A stretch of 64,000 bases of DNA from Zeus faber (Eukaryota > Chordata > Actinopteri > Zeiformes > Zeidae): positions 1,583,343 to 1,647,342 of the forward strand of contig OY482850.1 of assembly GCA_960531495.1 (NCBI GenBank). Direction: 5' to 3'. Under the pieces are notes generated by a model, which was given only the letters and a program-made list of their open reading frames with translations, ran no database searches and had not been told where the DNA came from. The position numbers were made by a program, and so were the translations under genes. Numbering within the stretch: position 1 is the stretch's first letter; each line of letters begins with the position of its first letter. This document shows positions 22,779 through 35,637 of this stretch, piece after piece.

Positions 22779-23859
22779 CCTTCTATACATTCGCCATACT
22801 GTGTGCTGCGTCTGGGTCTTATCCACCTCATTCATGATACGCAGAGAGAGGCCTATTACCTTTCTGTGGACTTCTGTGTATTATGGGTTTGTGACACTGA
22901 CAAATGGCTATTTCCACTTTCCACGAAATATACCTTGGCTGTTGTCATTGCATTGGATGCTGCAATCTGATATTGTCCTCACAGACACATCAAAGGACCA
23001 GTGTGACATTGTGTACTGTAGCATCATCTCTGTGGAAAACAGCATCATGTCTACTTGCACCTTATACAGTCCACGTAAAGACCCTGCCTGGGGCAACACA
23101 CAGTGGAGGAAAGACAACTATTATACCATTAAAAGCACATCAGATTTTGGTGACTTTTAGAAAATAAAAAAATGAAAATCCAACCTATTCCAACTTTTAT
23201 TTTCGGTGGAGCTGTTGCTGTTTTTTTTTCTGTACTCACCTCTCACTGAAGCATGGGAATGAAGGCCTCATTTTTGTTATCACCGCTGAAACACACATAT
23301 GACATACAGCTATCAAATGATAACAGGAAATATTCAGACTATGAGACCGTGTTAAAGGGGGGTGGGGGGTGGGATGAAATGAGAATTGTTGATATGCAAT
23401 TAAGAAGAGATAAGGGAGTGGAAGGTGGTGATTAATGCTGGCGATTGCTTTCTTAAACGACCCACTGAACTGAACTAACTCGACTTTTCAGGAGGATCTA
23501 CTACGAAGATCCAGCCAGATAGTAAAATCAGACTTTCAGGTGAATCTGGAAATTGATCTGCTTGGACAAAGAGAGGGATAATGGTCATGGCCGATAGCAG
23601 CAATGAAGAGAAACGAGAGATAGAGGGGGGAGCAAGAGAGATGGGTGGGGGGGTACATACAACTTTGTAAAGAGTCGCTCTTTTGTCTCTGCATGGTGGG
23701 AAAGACTGGATGTTTCCGGTGGGAGCGTCTACGGTTTTCCTATAATCGTCCCTATCAGTGTCAAGTGAGCTCTACTACACCCCGCCCCACCACTGGCTGC
23801 CAGTGGGTGGAAATATTGAACAACGTGCTTTTGCATTCCATCACTATTTCTCTGCACAG
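22779..23859. other. No feature recognised
   Basis: The LINE-D frame runs on by chance to 23160 after its LINE part ends. I see no domain in that extension. The rest holds a G-rich run near 23358 and no terminal repeats. Confidence 0.5.
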
Positions 23860-24850
23860 CTCTCTCTCTCTCCCTCTTTCTCTCTCACCCACACACCAAT
23901 CTCCTTATCAGTAAACTTGATGGGTGAATGCACTCATTGTTTATCAGAAGCAAGTGTACTTTTAGACCGAGCAGGATTTCCTGTTGAAGATTTAAATAAA
24001 GCCCTGAACGCGATCCTTTCCTACTGTATGATCTGTCTGAATGGATAGGACCAATGCCCTGTCGTGTTAAAGACCCTCCCTTACTCATGAGAGGGCAAGT
24101 GAGAAAGTGCTGTTGGTGTATGTAGCAGTCCAAAATCAACAAATGTGAGCTGTAGCATCATATACAAAATGTGTGTGCTGACTAGAAATCATGGTTCATT
24201 TCAACCGCTCATTGAACATTAATTGAACAATTGCTGTTGATAATACTTGAATACCAGACAACTTGACCAAACGCTCTTCGTCCATCTTCCCTCTTCTGCT
24301 CTGGAGGGTTTTGTCAAGCTGGTGGACAGGTGCTGGGGGGAGCAGATAAAAAAAAACCACAGAGGGAAACACAGGAGAGGTTGGGACGACCACCAGAACG
24401 TTTTTTGTCAGTTTTTTTCTTCCTCTTTCTTTCTTTCTTTCTTTCTTTCTTTGTTTTTCTTCTTCTTTCGTCGCTGTTCCTGCGCCGCACTGTAATTACG
24501 CCAGCTGCCCAGAGCGGCAATTTATTTTATCCTTGCCCCCCCCCTCTCTTTATCGCACCGCTCTCTTTCTCTCTCTCCCCAATCTTTCTTTCTCTCCTTC
24601 CTCTCCCAGTCTCTCTCTCTAACCTCCTCTCTCATTCCCTCCCTCCCTCCATCTATCTCTCCCGCCTTCCTCCCCCAGTCTATCTCTCTTTGCCTTCCTC
24701 TCTCTGCCTCCCTGACTCTCTCCACCTCTCTCTCTCTGTCCCTCTATTTCCCTCCTCTCTCTCCCTATCTTTCCCTCCTTCTCTCTTACCTCTCCTCTGT
24801 CTCTCTTCCTCTCTCTTCATCAACATTTCTCTCTCTGTCTCTTTTGACAT
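23860..24850. repeat. Polypyrimidine (CT-rich) tracts
   Basis: CT-rich blocks at 23860-23886 and about 24540-24845, with (TTTC)n at 24422-24452. The plus strand is almost pure C/T for about 300 bp, with no regular unit. The serine/leucine/proline-rich frames here are artefacts. Confidence 0.85.
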
Positions 24851-24902
24851 GCACCTGCCTTATGACAGTTGACAGACAACATTACAGACAACACTTATAA
24901 AA

Positions 24903-24904
<2 letters not shown>

Positions 24905-24949
<45 letters not shown>

Positions 24950-24985
24950 TGCATGCGTGCGTGCGTGCGTTCGTGTGTGTGTGTT
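24905..24985. repeat. (GT)n and (GCGT)n microsatellite
   Basis: (GT)21 followed by ACGTGCATGCGTGCGTGCGT and a second short GT run. Confidence 0.95.
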
Positions 24986-25126
24986 GGTATGTACGGAAGA
25001 TCATTCCAATGTTTTTATGTTCTGCTGTTTTGAAATCTTACTCTGAAATTACTAAGATTGTTTCCCAGCAATTAACTTTCTAAAAGAATCCACAAATGAA
25101 TATATCCATTGAAACAGACTAAAGGG

Positions 25127-26766
<1,640 letters not shown>

Positions 26767-27165
26767 TCAGTCCTCTGCCTCCTTTACTCGGAGTGGAGAT
26801 CCCGCCAGCAAAAAGTCCTCTAATCCTTCCATCCATCCTGGTGTGTTTACCTTCACTGCGTCCGGTTCTCGTGTCAACTTGGGTGGTGGAAACTCTCGTT
26901 CTCCTCCACTGGTCCCAGCGGATGCTTTCTTCTTTTTCTCCTTTTCTTCCCTTGTCTGAACCCTGGTTTTAGTCCTTATCTTGCCTATAGCCTTCTTCTT
27001 GGTCTTATCCGCACTTGTGCTGGGTGCTGTTTCTGGTGCGCCGTCTTCCACAGGAACTACCTCATTCTCCTTACTGCCGTCCTGTCTAGGGTCTCTCCAG
27101 AGATGACGCCTCGATCTTTTACTTCTCAGCCCCTTTGGTTGATCCTATTTTCTTAGTGGTCGCTT
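26767..27165 (-). CDS. Lysine-rich reading frame of unknown origin
   Basis: No family recognised. The open frame reads from about 27165 (DQPKGLRSKRSRRHLWRDPR) through a methionine at 27051 (MEDGAPETAPSTSADKTKKK), a highly basic stretch (REEKEKKKKASAGTSGGERE) and EGLEDFLLAGSPLRVKEAED to a stop at 26767. An AATAAA lies about 20 bp beyond the stop. About 130 residues, low complexity, no membrane segment. A terminal exon, a retroposed 3' end and part of an unrecognised element are all possible. No splice site is obvious. Confidence 0.25.
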
Positions 27166-27179
27166 ATCCTAGGTAATTG

Positions 27180-27395
27180 GGGACCCAGGATCAGAATGGT
27201 TGCATAACGATTGCTCGTTGGTTAGTCTAAAAAGCAACAGGTAAAACCCTGTCATGACCTGTGTCCATCTGCTCCAGGGCTTGATCTATCAAGCCCCCAC
27301 TCCACAATAAACTTGAATGTTTTCTACCCCGTCGTCTGTGCCAGAGGTTCCTGAATACGTCACTTGGGTGCCGTGGGGCAGGCAAAACTGCCACT
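27180..27395 (+). mobile_element. LTR fragment, 'family E' (tRNA-Lys-primed type)
   Basis: A partial LTR in plus orientation: CCCAGGATCAGAATGG, AACAGGTAAAACCC, CATCTGCTCCAGGGCTTG, a CAATAAACTTGAATG polyadenylation region and an end at GGCAAAACTGCCAC. It aligns with LTRs at 44880-45290 (-) and 55860-56342 (+). It is a fossil lacking its 5' part and any internal region; a LINE follows directly. Confidence 0.7.
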
Positions 27396-28615
27396 CTACG
27401 TATGTTCAGGTCTTCAATGACATAAATCCAAACACAGACAGTGGCAGATTTTCGGTCTTGGTATTACTGGATCTCAGTGCTGCATTTGACAGTTTGTTGC
27501 ACCACAACATATTACTAGACCGACTGGAAAACTGGGTGGGAGTTTCTTGCACAGTACTAAACTGGTTTGAATCCTACTTAAAGGTCAGGACCTCCTTTGG
27601 GTCCATAGATAATTACACATCTGATTGGACAAAAATAACATGTGGAGTTCTCCAGCACTCCATTCTGGGGCCTCTTCTGTTTAACATCTACTTGTCCCCA
27701 CTGGCTCAGATTATGGAAAACAATATACAGTATGTTACCATAATAACGCAGATGACACACACATTTACCCAAACACATCACCAGGGGAATATGGTCCACT
27801 ACAATCACTGAGCAATTTCATTGAACAAATCGATGACCGGATGTGCCATCATTTTTCTAATTAAACAAAAAAACGGAAGTAATTGATTTTGGAGCCAAGG
27901 AAGAACGACTAAAAGTCAGCGCTCAGTTTCAATCGGTAATGTTAAAAAAACAGAAGAATGAATGGACTTATTTCTCAGATGAATATGGAAAAACATAACA
28001 TCTACTGTAAGGTCTCCCTTGAAAATCAATCAGACAGCTTCAATTGATTCAGAACGCTGCTGCTCGAGTCCTCACTTTAAGACCAAGAAAGTGGATCATA
28101 CCACTCCAGTTCTCGGATCTTTACATTGGCTTCCTGTCTGTCAAATAATTGATTTAGAAATGCTACTGTTGGTTTATAAAGCACTAAATGGTTTAGGGCC
28201 AAAATACATTTCTGATCTTCTGCTCGTGAACCATCCAAGACCTCAGGTCATCTGGGGCGGGTCTGCTCAAAATGAAACATGGAGAAGCAGCATTCAGTTT
28301 TTATGCACCCCATATCTGGTACAAACTCCCAGAAAACTGCAACTCTGTTATTTTAAATCAAGGCTGAAGAATTTTCTGTTTGCCACTGCCTTTTACTAAA
28401 CCAAATTTGTGGTGTTTGATTCAAGTCCTGCACTGTACTATAACTTTTATGTGTTCTATTTTTTAACTTTATGCATTCTACATTTTTTATTCTATCTTAT
28501 TTTTATCAAGTGGATTTTAATATGAAGTCTTTAATAATGTCCATTTATAATATTTTGCGCTTTTATTGCCTTATTGTGGAAATTGGCTATATAAATACAA
28601 TTGCCTTGTCTATGT
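27396..28615 (+). mobile_element. L2/Rex1-like LINE fragment
   Basis: Plus-strand RT to 3' end. Reading order: VQVFNDINPNTDSGRFSVL, VLLDLSAAFDSLLHHNILLD (motif A), WVGVSCTVLNWFESYLKVR, CGVLQHSILGPLLFNIYLSP, then broken frames over the catalytic region, and a C-terminal part KVDHTTPVLGSLHWLPVCQI, LVYKALNGLGPKYISDLLL and FKSRLKNFLFATAFY. The 3' end is TTGTGGAAATTGGCTATATA with an ATACAATTGCCTTG end near 28610. It is the same subfamily as the copies at 3450-6690 and 56715-57830 by protein text. It is 5'-truncated and carries frame changes near 27800-28020. Confidence 0.85.
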
Positions 28616-28624
28616 ATGTATGTA

Positions 28625-29940
28625 TGGGGGGCTCTTCCCACAGGTAAGGGTTTTAGGAGGGAGGCAGAGTCTTTCTGGCCAAGGTGTGCCGAGATGGCAA
28701 GAGTTTTATTGTTTATTTCAATATTTGGCACGCAGGCCACAATTATATATATATAAATATATATATATATATGACTGAGGAAATATTATAATATTTCTGG
28801 ATAAAAGTCCCTCTTGTTGTGAATGAACTTTTGAATGTTTTTCAGAGTTTTATTAAACCACTCCACCAGGCCGTCAGTCTGGGGATGGTAAACGCTGGTC
28901 CGAATTGAGCGGACGCCCAGTAACTCGTAAAATTCTCAAAGTGTACATGACATAAAGGTAGTGACCTGGTCGGTCAGTATTTCCTTCGGAATCCTGACTC
29001 GGGAGATGACCTGAAACAGCGCCTGCACCACATTTTTGGCAGTAATACTACACAGAGGCACTGCTTCTGGGTACCAGGTTGCATAATCCACTAGGACTTA
29101 CACAAAACGATACCCACAGGCACTGCGGTCTTACGGCCTGATGAGGTCCATACTGAGTCTTTCGAACGGGACCTCAACTAGGGGGAGGGGTCTCAAGGGT
29201 GCTCTTGGTATAGCCGGAGGGTTGACTAACTGGCACTCAGGACACACACCTCCACCAAAGCCCCGGGTCGAACCAACCGTTGCTGGACCGGTCCTTGGTA
29301 GGCCCCTTTCCGACCAGGGGAGGGGTCCTGCGGGCCAGACCACCTGGCTGAGTTCCATCCGAGGAAGGCCCGCAGTGTCCGCACCCCTGCCAAGTCTGCG
29401 CAGCTTCCTGATTTCCCGCGACAGCACCGCTCTGGGAGCTGAGGGGGGACAGAGAGGGGACAGAGAGGGAAGGGGAGAGAGCATCCCGCAGCACCACAGA
29501 ACCTGGTGAATACCGCCTAAGTCCTGGGGTCGGACGTAGTGCCCACCCGGACATTGTCCTCCAGGGCATCGGGATGGGCTGGGGCCCGATGTGGGTCAGG
29601 ACCTCTGGCAGGCTCCCGGTCGGCGGTCGGTCACAGCGTGCTCCAGGGAGCTCAACTGGCAGCGGAGGTAGTCCCTCTGTTCCTCCGGAGCCTGAGGCCT
29701 TTCCACAGCCCGCGGATTGACTCCGGGTGCCTTTTACTCGGTGCCCTTCCCCTCCCGGGTCTCTGCTCAGGTGCCACTTGTGGGGGTCTCTTAGGGAGGG
29801 AGACGGAGTCTGTCTGGCCATGGTGCGCCGACATGGCGAGAGTTTTATTGTTCATTTCAATATTTGGCAGGCAGGCCACAATTACAAATATATGACTGAG
29901 GATTTATTTAAATAATTCAGGATAATAGTCCTCTCGGGCG
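28625..29940 (-). mobile_element. Ty3/gypsy fossil, Gmr1-like, fragment 1
   Basis: A minus-strand LTR-retrotransposon remnant. LTR-derived segments lie at both ends (about 29783-29935 and 28625-28805) and match each other, sharing the text around TTATTGTTCATTTCAATATT. Just inside the right one is a primer-site-like TGGCACCTGAGCAGAGAC. Between the LTR pieces are a leader and an integrase segment recognisable by CPECQLVNPPAIPRAPLRPL and PFERLSMDLIRP. It is a broken, internally shortened element with several breaks. Old, judging by divergence of the two LTR pieces. Confidence 0.75.
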
Positions 29941-30499
29941 CAAGCGGAATGGCGTACCGCTCCTGGGCTGCTCACGAGCCCGTGCGCCGATGTCCTCTGT
30001 AAGACAAACAAACATTAAGAAAACTCCCTGCCTCGTACTTTTCAAAAGTCCACAGACTTTGGGGGTGGGGCTCACAGTACTGGAAATTTCTGATTGGTTG
30101 AGTATTAGCAGCACACTGTATGTACAGTTTTTGTTCCAAAAATGCTGTTCGTACAAAAAAATAGAAAAAGTCATTTTTGATCATAAAAGACTGAAAACGG
30201 AAAAATGAACGCATTGCCCAATGTGTGGTGTGTGTAGTGTAACCAGTAAGCGTTTGCCCTCCTACACAGTAAACTAATTTGCATATTCACAGGTCTTTAG
30301 ACCTTGAAGATTGGAAACACAGACAGCAACGGGCTGTAGGAACCTTTTAGTTCCTGAAAAAAAAGTTCTTGGGACTAAAAGTTCCAGGTACTTTTGGTGG
30401 AAACGCTGCTTATCACTAATGTCAGAAACCTCTGTAATAGGACTCAGCCTCGCTGTCAGGAGAGAGAGAGGTGAAACGACCACAGCTTTTAAAGGACTC
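29941..30499. other. Unassigned; small inverted repeat
   Basis: Near 30338-30392 a pair GGAACCTTTTAGTTCCTGAA and the inverse of TTCTTGGGACTAAAAGTTCC forms an imperfect hairpin of about 20-nt arms, with GGTGGAAACGC behind it. I recall similar text as a dispersed fish repeat but cannot name it. The rest is unremarkable. Confidence 0.35.
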
Positions 30500-32250
30500 T
30501 ATTAATTTCCTCAATCTCCTGCAGGTGCGTCCCCTTTCAGGTGCCAGTGATGGCTCTCCCACCTGCAGATAGCGCCCAAACCACTCCCCACTACCACATA
30601 CCGATGGCCAACCTGGGGTCTGTTAGGTCTGTTAGGTCTGTTACGGGAGTAAAATCAGCACTGAAAAGATTGGGATAAAGTGTCTGTAATACCCTGCCAT
30701 CCCCCAAAATCTCCTCACCTGTTTTGTTGTCTTGAGCCTTGGGCAGGCTACAGCCTGCTATCTTATCTATCTGAGGATGAACCTGCCTGCCTCCCAAGTG
30801 ATACCTCAGATACCGTAACTCCCTCCATCAAACCTCACACTTCCTTGGGTTGCCTGTCAGCCCAGCTCGCCTCAAGGACTCCACCCTGCCTCACCTGCCG
30901 CATATGCTATGGCAACTGGTAGAACCCCTATGGAGTGGAGAAGGCCATTTTTTCCCTCGACTCTGATAATAAGGGAATCTTCCAGTCAAATCCAGTGCTG
31001 TATAAAACACATCATTCACCCTACGATAGCCCACCCAGATCCGTATAGACCCATCAGGCACCAGCACAATGGGGCTACACCAGTTGCTGTGGGACTGTTC
31101 AATTATTCCCATGTCTAACATGGCGTTGATCTCTGCCTGCACCACCTTACTTTTGTGCTCAGACAAGCGATAGAGCCCTAAACGTAGCGTCACCCCTAGG
31201 GATGTTTCAATGTGGTGGTCTATGAAGGTAGTGTGCCCTGCTAAGGGGAAGAAAGCATGAGCAAACCGCCGTTGCAAATTGGCAAGCTCTTCTCTCTGGC
31301 CCAGTGAGAGATGGTCATCACAAGGGACAGGGATGGGTTGATTTGACTTTGGGACCTCTGGTCCCAACTCATCTCTCTCTGCTACAGTTGTTGCCAAGAA
31401 GACATGCTTTTAGGAGGTTGAGGTGGTATATCTGGGTAGCCCCCCCATCTGAGTGTGTATTCTTATAGTCAACATCCCCTACTCACCGTGTGACCACAAA
31501 GGGCCCTTGCCACTCAGTGAGTAATTTGGAGCTAGACTTGTGAAGTTAAATGAGGACCTTCTCTCCTGGTGAGAATTGTTACAGCTGAGCCGCTCTGTCA
31601 CCAAGGTGCCGTTGCTGTTCCTGCGACTGGTGCAAATTCTACCGTAGAAACTATCCAAGTGTGTGGAGTTTTGCTCCACACAAACTTGGGCTTTTCACTT
31701 GGGTTTTGCTTTACTGAGATTCAATATGTCAAGGACATATTGAATCTCAGTCTTACTTGTGCTTGGACCCACCCTCCCAGCTTTCCTTAAGCAGGTCCAA
31801 CACACCCCTGAGCTTTCTACAGAAGAGAAGCTCCAAGGGAGAAAATCCCGTGGAGGCCTGGGGAACCTCCCACACTTCAAATAACAGAGGGTTACCTATG
31901 CCAATTTCGGCTATCCTCGTGAACGAACTTACGAACCATGTTCTTCAGCATTTTATTGAACCATTCCACTAGACCATCTGACTTGTGATGGAACACACTG
32001 GTCTGAATGGAGCGAACATCCAATCATTTGTACAGTTCCCTGAGTGTGTGTGACATAAATGAAGTGCCTTGATCAGTCAAAATCTCTTTCAGGATTCCGA
32101 CTCGGGAGATAACACAAAACAGAGCTCGTGCAACACTCTGCAGAGATGCTATGCAGGGGAACTGCTTCGGGATACTGGGATATGTAATATATAAAAACAG
32201 CTCAAAAAGTTTCCCCAAAAACCACATACCCGGCTGTATAAAACGTACAC
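30500..32250 (-). mobile_element. Ty3/gypsy fossil, Gmr1-like, integrase before RT (fragment 2)
   Basis: A minus-strand pol remnant. Reading from 32250 leftward, integrase text comes first (ALFCVISRVGILKEILTDQG, SFMSHTLRELYK), then the post-integrase region (SKTEIQYVLDILNLS), then ERDELGPEVPKSNQPIPVPC, HHIETSLGVTLRLGLYRLSE and the RT start MLDMGIIEQSHSNWCSPIVL, and finally a connection region (GGRQVHPQIDKIAG). Integrase upstream of RT is the order of the Gmr1 group first described in cod, unlike ordinary Ty3/gypsy. Broken, with several breaks, and no LTRs seen. Confidence 0.8.
31713..31751. repeat. Palindrome, 18-nt perfect arms, 3-nt loop
   Basis: ACTGAGATTCAATATGTC at 31713-31730 and its exact reverse complement at 31734-31751. 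It lies within the span of the Gmr1-like fossil. A second small hairpin (GTGTGGAG...CTCCACAC) lies at about 31661-31681. Confidence 0.95.
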
Positions 32251-33160
32251 ATTGTAGGTTAGGCTGATTAGAGACTGTAAATTGCCTTTAGCTAACTGCT
32301 CTGTCAGTAATTGGATGGATGGATGTTGGATGACTGGCAAACATTGAGAGTACTTTGTGGTGTTCTTCCACTGCCACAATTGTGTGGGTCGATTTAGGCG
32401 TTCATGGGCTGGGGCGACAGAGCAGTTGAATGGGGGATGGAAAGGGAATCTTGACATTTCAGGAGATTAATGATCGAAACAAAAGGGTGTACATAAGTGC
32501 ATTATATTAAAATTCTTAACTGTCCTTCTCAGTTTTCGGTTATACCAACATTTAAGAGAAATAATGTTACAAATAAACCAATAAACATCATTATATTTTT
32601 GTCTAACTTGTTGACTATATAGAAACTACCAAACACTAAGGCTAAGTGACATTACCACAGGAAGGAAAAGGAAACTCAAGGAGAAACATTAATTCTATTC
32701 TCTAATTCTCTGAGGCATAAAATTGCTGAGTTAACTAAGTTGGCAGATCGAAGACTATAGCTTAATTATTTTTTTTTTCCAAATGATCCGTAAATATGAT
32801 TTTATTGCAATTGTCAAAAGAATTTTGTAAACTTAAGGTCTGAAACTCAACATTAAGCCAATAATGGATTATTTTCCATCTTAGGGTACCTGCCCTCTGG
32901 AGCTCTCGGTGCGCGGGGCGCTCGTCGCTGCCGTCTGCCACCCTCTGTTCTGTAGTCTGCATGCTCGGAGGCTGGGGGCTGACCAGGGGCCTGATGTGGG
33001 CGCTGAGCTGCCCGACATAGCGGAGGGGCATGGCGGACCGCTCTGCACCCTTGGCCACCAAATACGGGAGGTTGGCGCACTTGGGCACGGTTAGGTCCGT
33101 TCAGGACGTGTATGTATATGTAAGTTGTATGTATGTTGTTATCCAATCTTTATTTTTTGT
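32251..33160. other. Unassigned, with an isolated GC-rich block
   Basis: AT-rich DNA surrounds a GC-rich block at about 32885-33095. The minus strand of that block is open for about 70 codons (PKCANLPYLVAKGAERSAMP, VGQLSAHIRPLVSPQPPSMQ). I do not recognise the text, and other frames are open too, as expected at this GC content. Confidence 0.35.
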
Positions 33161-33500
33161 GTAAATGTTGTTTGTTTCTGTGTTTATTTGTCTCACCCGT
33201 GGTGATTCTCCCTCTCTTGGAGTAGTGATCAGCTGTTTCTAGACCCAAACGTGATAAATAGTTCTCCAAAGAGGGGGGTTGGTGGTGGTTCTCTATATCC
33301 AAAAATCGGCTCTTGTCATTCTACAGGTCATCCACAGGACAGAGTTATTGCAGCAGTTCTTGATGATTTAAGAATTAATGAAGAGTTGCATTGCAGGTTG
33401 AGAACTTGAACTCCACTTGCAGACTAACTCTGTCCTGGATGCAATGGCATACAAATACTCTGTGTTGTATGCCCAGCATGCTGACAGCACACGTTTAAAA
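33161..33500 (+). mobile_element. L1 3' terminal tail, 5'-truncated (copy B1)
   Basis: Starts with TGTTTATTTGTCTCACCCGT, continues with GTGGTGATTCTCCCTCTC, GGTCATCCACAGGACAGAG and ATACAAATACTCTGTGTTGT, and ends CAGCACACG plus an A-run (33497-33509). The same tail ends the copies at 35235 (+) and 46850 (-). Confidence 0.75.
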
Positions 33501-33509
33501 AAAAAAATT

Positions 33510-33915
33510 TTTGCAAAAAGAAATCTGGACGTCATCCGCAAGGCGCTTTTCTATCTGTTACATTTTGTTTTCTGTTTTGAACCCACCCCCCAACAGGAAG
33601 TTGGACAAGTTTACCAATCAGCTTGTTTAACGCTCCACCCGCAGACATTGGCGAATCAACAGGACCTGGTCTGCTGATTTGTCCGATCCTAAACCAGGAA
33701 GTAATATAGGGTTTTTTGTCCCTACAGTGAAGGACGGTGGAGTGCTTGGAGGACATGCGGCTGACTGGGCACGAGGAGCACACTACCAAACGCGCCGGAC
33801 CCGTCATGGGGCCGCGCACCTAAGCGCCAAACTAATGATTTAAGTATTTGCCTGCGAGCATTTAAGTTGTCCATTTTGGCCCATAAGTCACCTTTTTATT
33901 TAAAACAAGAAATAA
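33510..33915. other. No feature recognised
   Basis: Mixed-composition DNA between two co-oriented L1 3' ends. It contains AAATAAATACATGCCGACTG just before the GC-rich block, but no coding frame that I trust. Confidence 0.4.
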
Positions 33916-34569
33916 ATACATGCCGACTGGTGCTGTTTTGCCTCTGCCTGGTGTGCTCATCCAGGTACCCTGCACTGAGCACACTCGCCTATGTGGATGG
34001 GGGCTCGGGGGTTGCGGGTTGAGGGGCGTTGGTCGGCTGTGGTGGGGCGGGCCTCACCTTTGCGTGGGCCGCGGCTGGGCGTGGGGACCCTACCGGCTCA
34101 GGGAAGGCAGTTCAGGAGGGGTATCGGTATGTCGGCACAAGGCCTGGCTCCAGGGCTGCGGTCCGTGTCCGGCGCCCGCGGCCCGGGTTCTGCACCTGCG
34201 GCTACGTCTTGTGCCTACACATTGGTAGTGGGTTGTATGTGTACACCTCAGGGGTGCGGGGTCTCCTCGCACTCTCTGGGACTGTGTTATGCTTCTTGGG
34301 GCCGAGCGTGGGTGTTGCTCTGCGAGCTTCCTGCTTCTCTGGAGGCCGGAGGGTTTTCTGTGGCAGCAGGGCGGGGTGATCAGGGCTTTCCTGTAGCTGT
34401 GGGGTGTCTATACGGCTGCGGGACTCAGGGGTGGCTTCTGGGCCTTTTCCAATGCTTGGAGGCGCTACAATATAATACTAACCTTATACTCCAGAACCAA
34501 TTGATACAAGTCCTGTACACTCACCGGTGGCACACACACACACACACACACATGCACGCACGCACGCAT

Positions 34570-34634
<65 letters not shown>

Positions 34635-34650
34635 GGTGATCTCCTCACAG

Positions 34651-34723
<73 letters not shown>

Positions 34724-35275
34724 GGTGATCTCCTCACAGGCACACACACGCCACCAGCACCTGCTTTGAACACACCCCAACACTCTCCTGGTAACAGCTC
34801 TCTCCTTTTTTTTCCTCATTTCCTGCCATAACTATGACAGGAAGAGACCAGTTTTCCTGGACTTAATTAACTGTGTTTTCGATACTTGTTGTCGTCTGAA
34901 GTTTGTGTTTTTCCATATACATGTTGATGTTTGTTTCTATGTTTATGTTTTGTCCATGCACATGACTATTTGTTTATTTGTCTCACCCATGGTGATTCTC
35001 CCCTTTTGGAGAGGGGGATTGATGGCGGTTCTGTATTACAAAAAACTGTGCTCCTTTCATCACACAGGTCGTCCACAGGACAGAGTTATTGCAGCAGTTC
35101 TTGATGATTAAAGAATTAATAAAGAGTTGCATTGCAGGTTGAGAACTTGAACTCCACTTGCAGACTAAGTCTGTCCTGGATGCAATGACATACAAATACT
35201 CTGTGTTGTATTCCCAACATGCTGACAGCACAGGTTAAAATAAATAAATAAATAAAAAATAAAAAATAAAAAGAG
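33916..35275 (+). mobile_element. L1 3' end with GC-rich module, (CA)n and poly(A) (copy B2)
   Basis: The most complete L1 3' end here: a GC-rich module (33916-34500), the junction TGTACACTCACCGGTG, a CA array (34527-34750), CACGCCACCAGCACCTGCTT, a CATAACTATGACAGGAAGAG stretch, the AT-rich part GTTTATTTGTCTCACCCATG, GGTCGTCCACAGGACAGAG and finally AATAAATAAATAAA-type poly(A) at 35235-35270. It matches the sequence behind L1 ORF2 at 43490-44530, so it is read as a 5'-truncated L1 insertion. Confidence 0.8.
34527..34750. repeat. Duplicated (CA)n array
   Basis: Two CA runs, each followed by ACATACAGGTGATCTCCTCA and CAGGCACACAC (at about 34629 and 34718). The unit of CA run plus unique block is tandemly duplicated. 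The first run also has an ACGC patch. Confidence 0.95.
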
Positions 35276-35637
35276 AAGCTTGGAGGAGCAGCATCAGCAT
35301 GAAGAGACTTTTAGGGAGCTGCTGTAAAGACAACCTGCTGTTTGTGACGCCATCCATATAGTCTAGAGAAAGGAAAACCCCTTTGTGAGTGTTATGGTTT
35401 GATAGCTTGGCTGTTACCATGGCACATTTGAAGCGCTTATCCCACTTCACTGTCAGCAGCAGAGGCAAGGTCAACGGAGAGAGGAAAGAGACGGCAAGAG
35501 CTGTTTGCCTGATAACCAGGTGGGTAAAAGATGAAGCATTTCCAGTTTCCAAAGTGGACTAATACTATAAGATGCATTCTGTCTGCTAAATAAATTTGTA
35601 AATAATTACAGATTAATTAATTCTCATGTGTAACGAG
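35276..35637. other. No feature recognised
   Basis: Unique-looking DNA after the L1 poly(A). It contains an open minus-strand frame (35552-35235) whose C-terminal half is the poly(A) translated. Confidence 0.45.

Noticed and set aside
22779-23160. C-terminal extension of the LINE-D frame as a fused gene
   Set aside because: The LINE text stops at RT motif A; the remaining codons are unique DNA that happens to be open.
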